From: an uncultured Burkholderiales bacterium
GTDB taxonomy: Bacteria > Pseudomonadota > Gammaproteobacteria > Burkholderiales > Burkholderiaceae_E
Assembly (NCBI GenBank): GCA_903923345.1
Contig: CAIXXI010000133.1
Location: forward strand, 1-6,647
Length of the DNA stretch: 6,647 nucleotides
Reading direction: 5' to 3'
Under the pieces are notes generated by a model. It was not told the origin of the DNA. It saw only the letters and a list, made by a program, of their open reading frames with translations, and searched no databases. Both the position numbers and the translations under genes were made by a program. Positions 6,444 through 6,647 of this stretch are shown piece by piece (the stretch's first letter is position 1; every line of letters begins with the position of its first letter).

Positions 6444-6647
6444 GTGCCCGAAATGAGTCAGAGTCCCACCCGGATTGCCGCTGAACCAGCAGGCTTTCTT
6501 TCGATGTCCGCCGACAGCACCCCTGTCGACCTCGCGACTCGGCTGCAGCACGCCCGGGAAGCCGAGCGGGCCGCGCTGGCACGAGACCTGCACGACGAAC
6601 TGGGCGCGATCCTGACTGCGGCTCGGCTCGATGTGGCCTGGCTGGCC
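6444..6647 (+). CDS. Sensor histidine kinase, HisKA_3 type (N-terminal fragment, runs off right edge)
   Basis: Only the first 68 codons are present. They end in the dimerisation and phosphotransfer helix of the NarX/UhpB kinase group: REAERAALARDLHDELG, with His50 as the predicted phosphorylated residue, followed by AILTAARLDVAWLA. Only about 30 residues precede this helix. They have no membrane segment, signal peptide or room for a sensor domain, so the kinase is probably soluble and senses through a partner or a C-terminal region. An in-frame TAG at 6426 limits how far upstream the gene can start. Candidates are GTG 6444, which has AGAGG at 8-nt spacing and is preferred, ATG 6453 and ATG 6504. 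The HATPase domain must lie beyond the window. Divergence from a NarL-type regulator suggests a cognate pair. Confidence 0.85.
   Translation, partial: MPEMSQSPTRIAAEPAGFLSMSADSTPVDLATRLQHAREAERAALARDLHDELGAILTAARLDVAWLA

Noticed and set aside
6372..6593. N-terminal extension of the response regulator
   Set aside because: It would overlap the divergent kinase gene, lies before the receiver domain and has no family similarity.
1..6647. Mobile element, CRISPR array, tRNA/rRNA or toxin-antitoxin module
   Set aside because: I saw no transposase, integrase, repeat-spacer pattern, cloverleaf-like sequence or small paired genes. The locus is conserved housekeeping DNA with two regulatory genes attached.

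Overview
The window is GC-rich and densely coded. Its core is the type IV pilus alignment-subcomplex operon pilM-pilN-pilO-pilP (minus strand), divergent from a class A penicillin-binding protein gene (ponA/mrcA, plus strand). This ponA/pilM arrangement is well known in Beta- and Gammaproteobacteria. Together with the protein sequences, it suggests a GC-rich betaproteobacterium, perhaps Burkholderiales-like. That placement is inference, because no rRNA or other taxonomic marker is present.

Layout. Positions 1-3071 (minus) read pilM, pilN, pilO, pilP in transcription order. The pilM/pilN and pilO/pilP junctions are 4-bp ATGA overlaps, so the four genes form one translationally coupled unit. 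pilP runs off the left edge, probably about ten codons short of its end, and pilQ would be expected next. Positions about 3072-3323 are the divergent control region. It holds a CRP/Vfr-like half-symmetric site, a compact inverted repeat, a TATAAT box and a second inverted repeat wrapped around that box. Positions 3324-5690 (plus) encode a complete bifunctional PBP1A. After only 9 bp, and convergent with it, lies a NarL/FixJ-type response regulator (5700-6371, minus). A short divergent spacer of 72 bp then separates this regulator from the start of a HisKA_3-type histidine kinase (6444 to the right edge, plus), its likely partner. No gene-free stretch exceeds about 250 bp.

How the genes work together. 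PilM is a cytoplasmic actin-like protein that binds the N-terminal tail of PilN. PilN and PilO are inner-membrane bitopic proteins that pair in the periplasm. PilP is an inner-membrane lipoprotein linking PilNO to the PilQ secretin. The PBP builds the peptidoglycan that this envelope-spanning machine must cross. The two-component pair is adjacent, but nothing in the sequence ties it directly to pili or wall synthesis.

I did not find a novel system, mobile element, CRISPR array or RNA gene. The items most worth checking are the symmetric sites in the pilM-ponA control region, the extended ends of PilN, and the kinase that begins almost directly at its phosphoacceptor domain.
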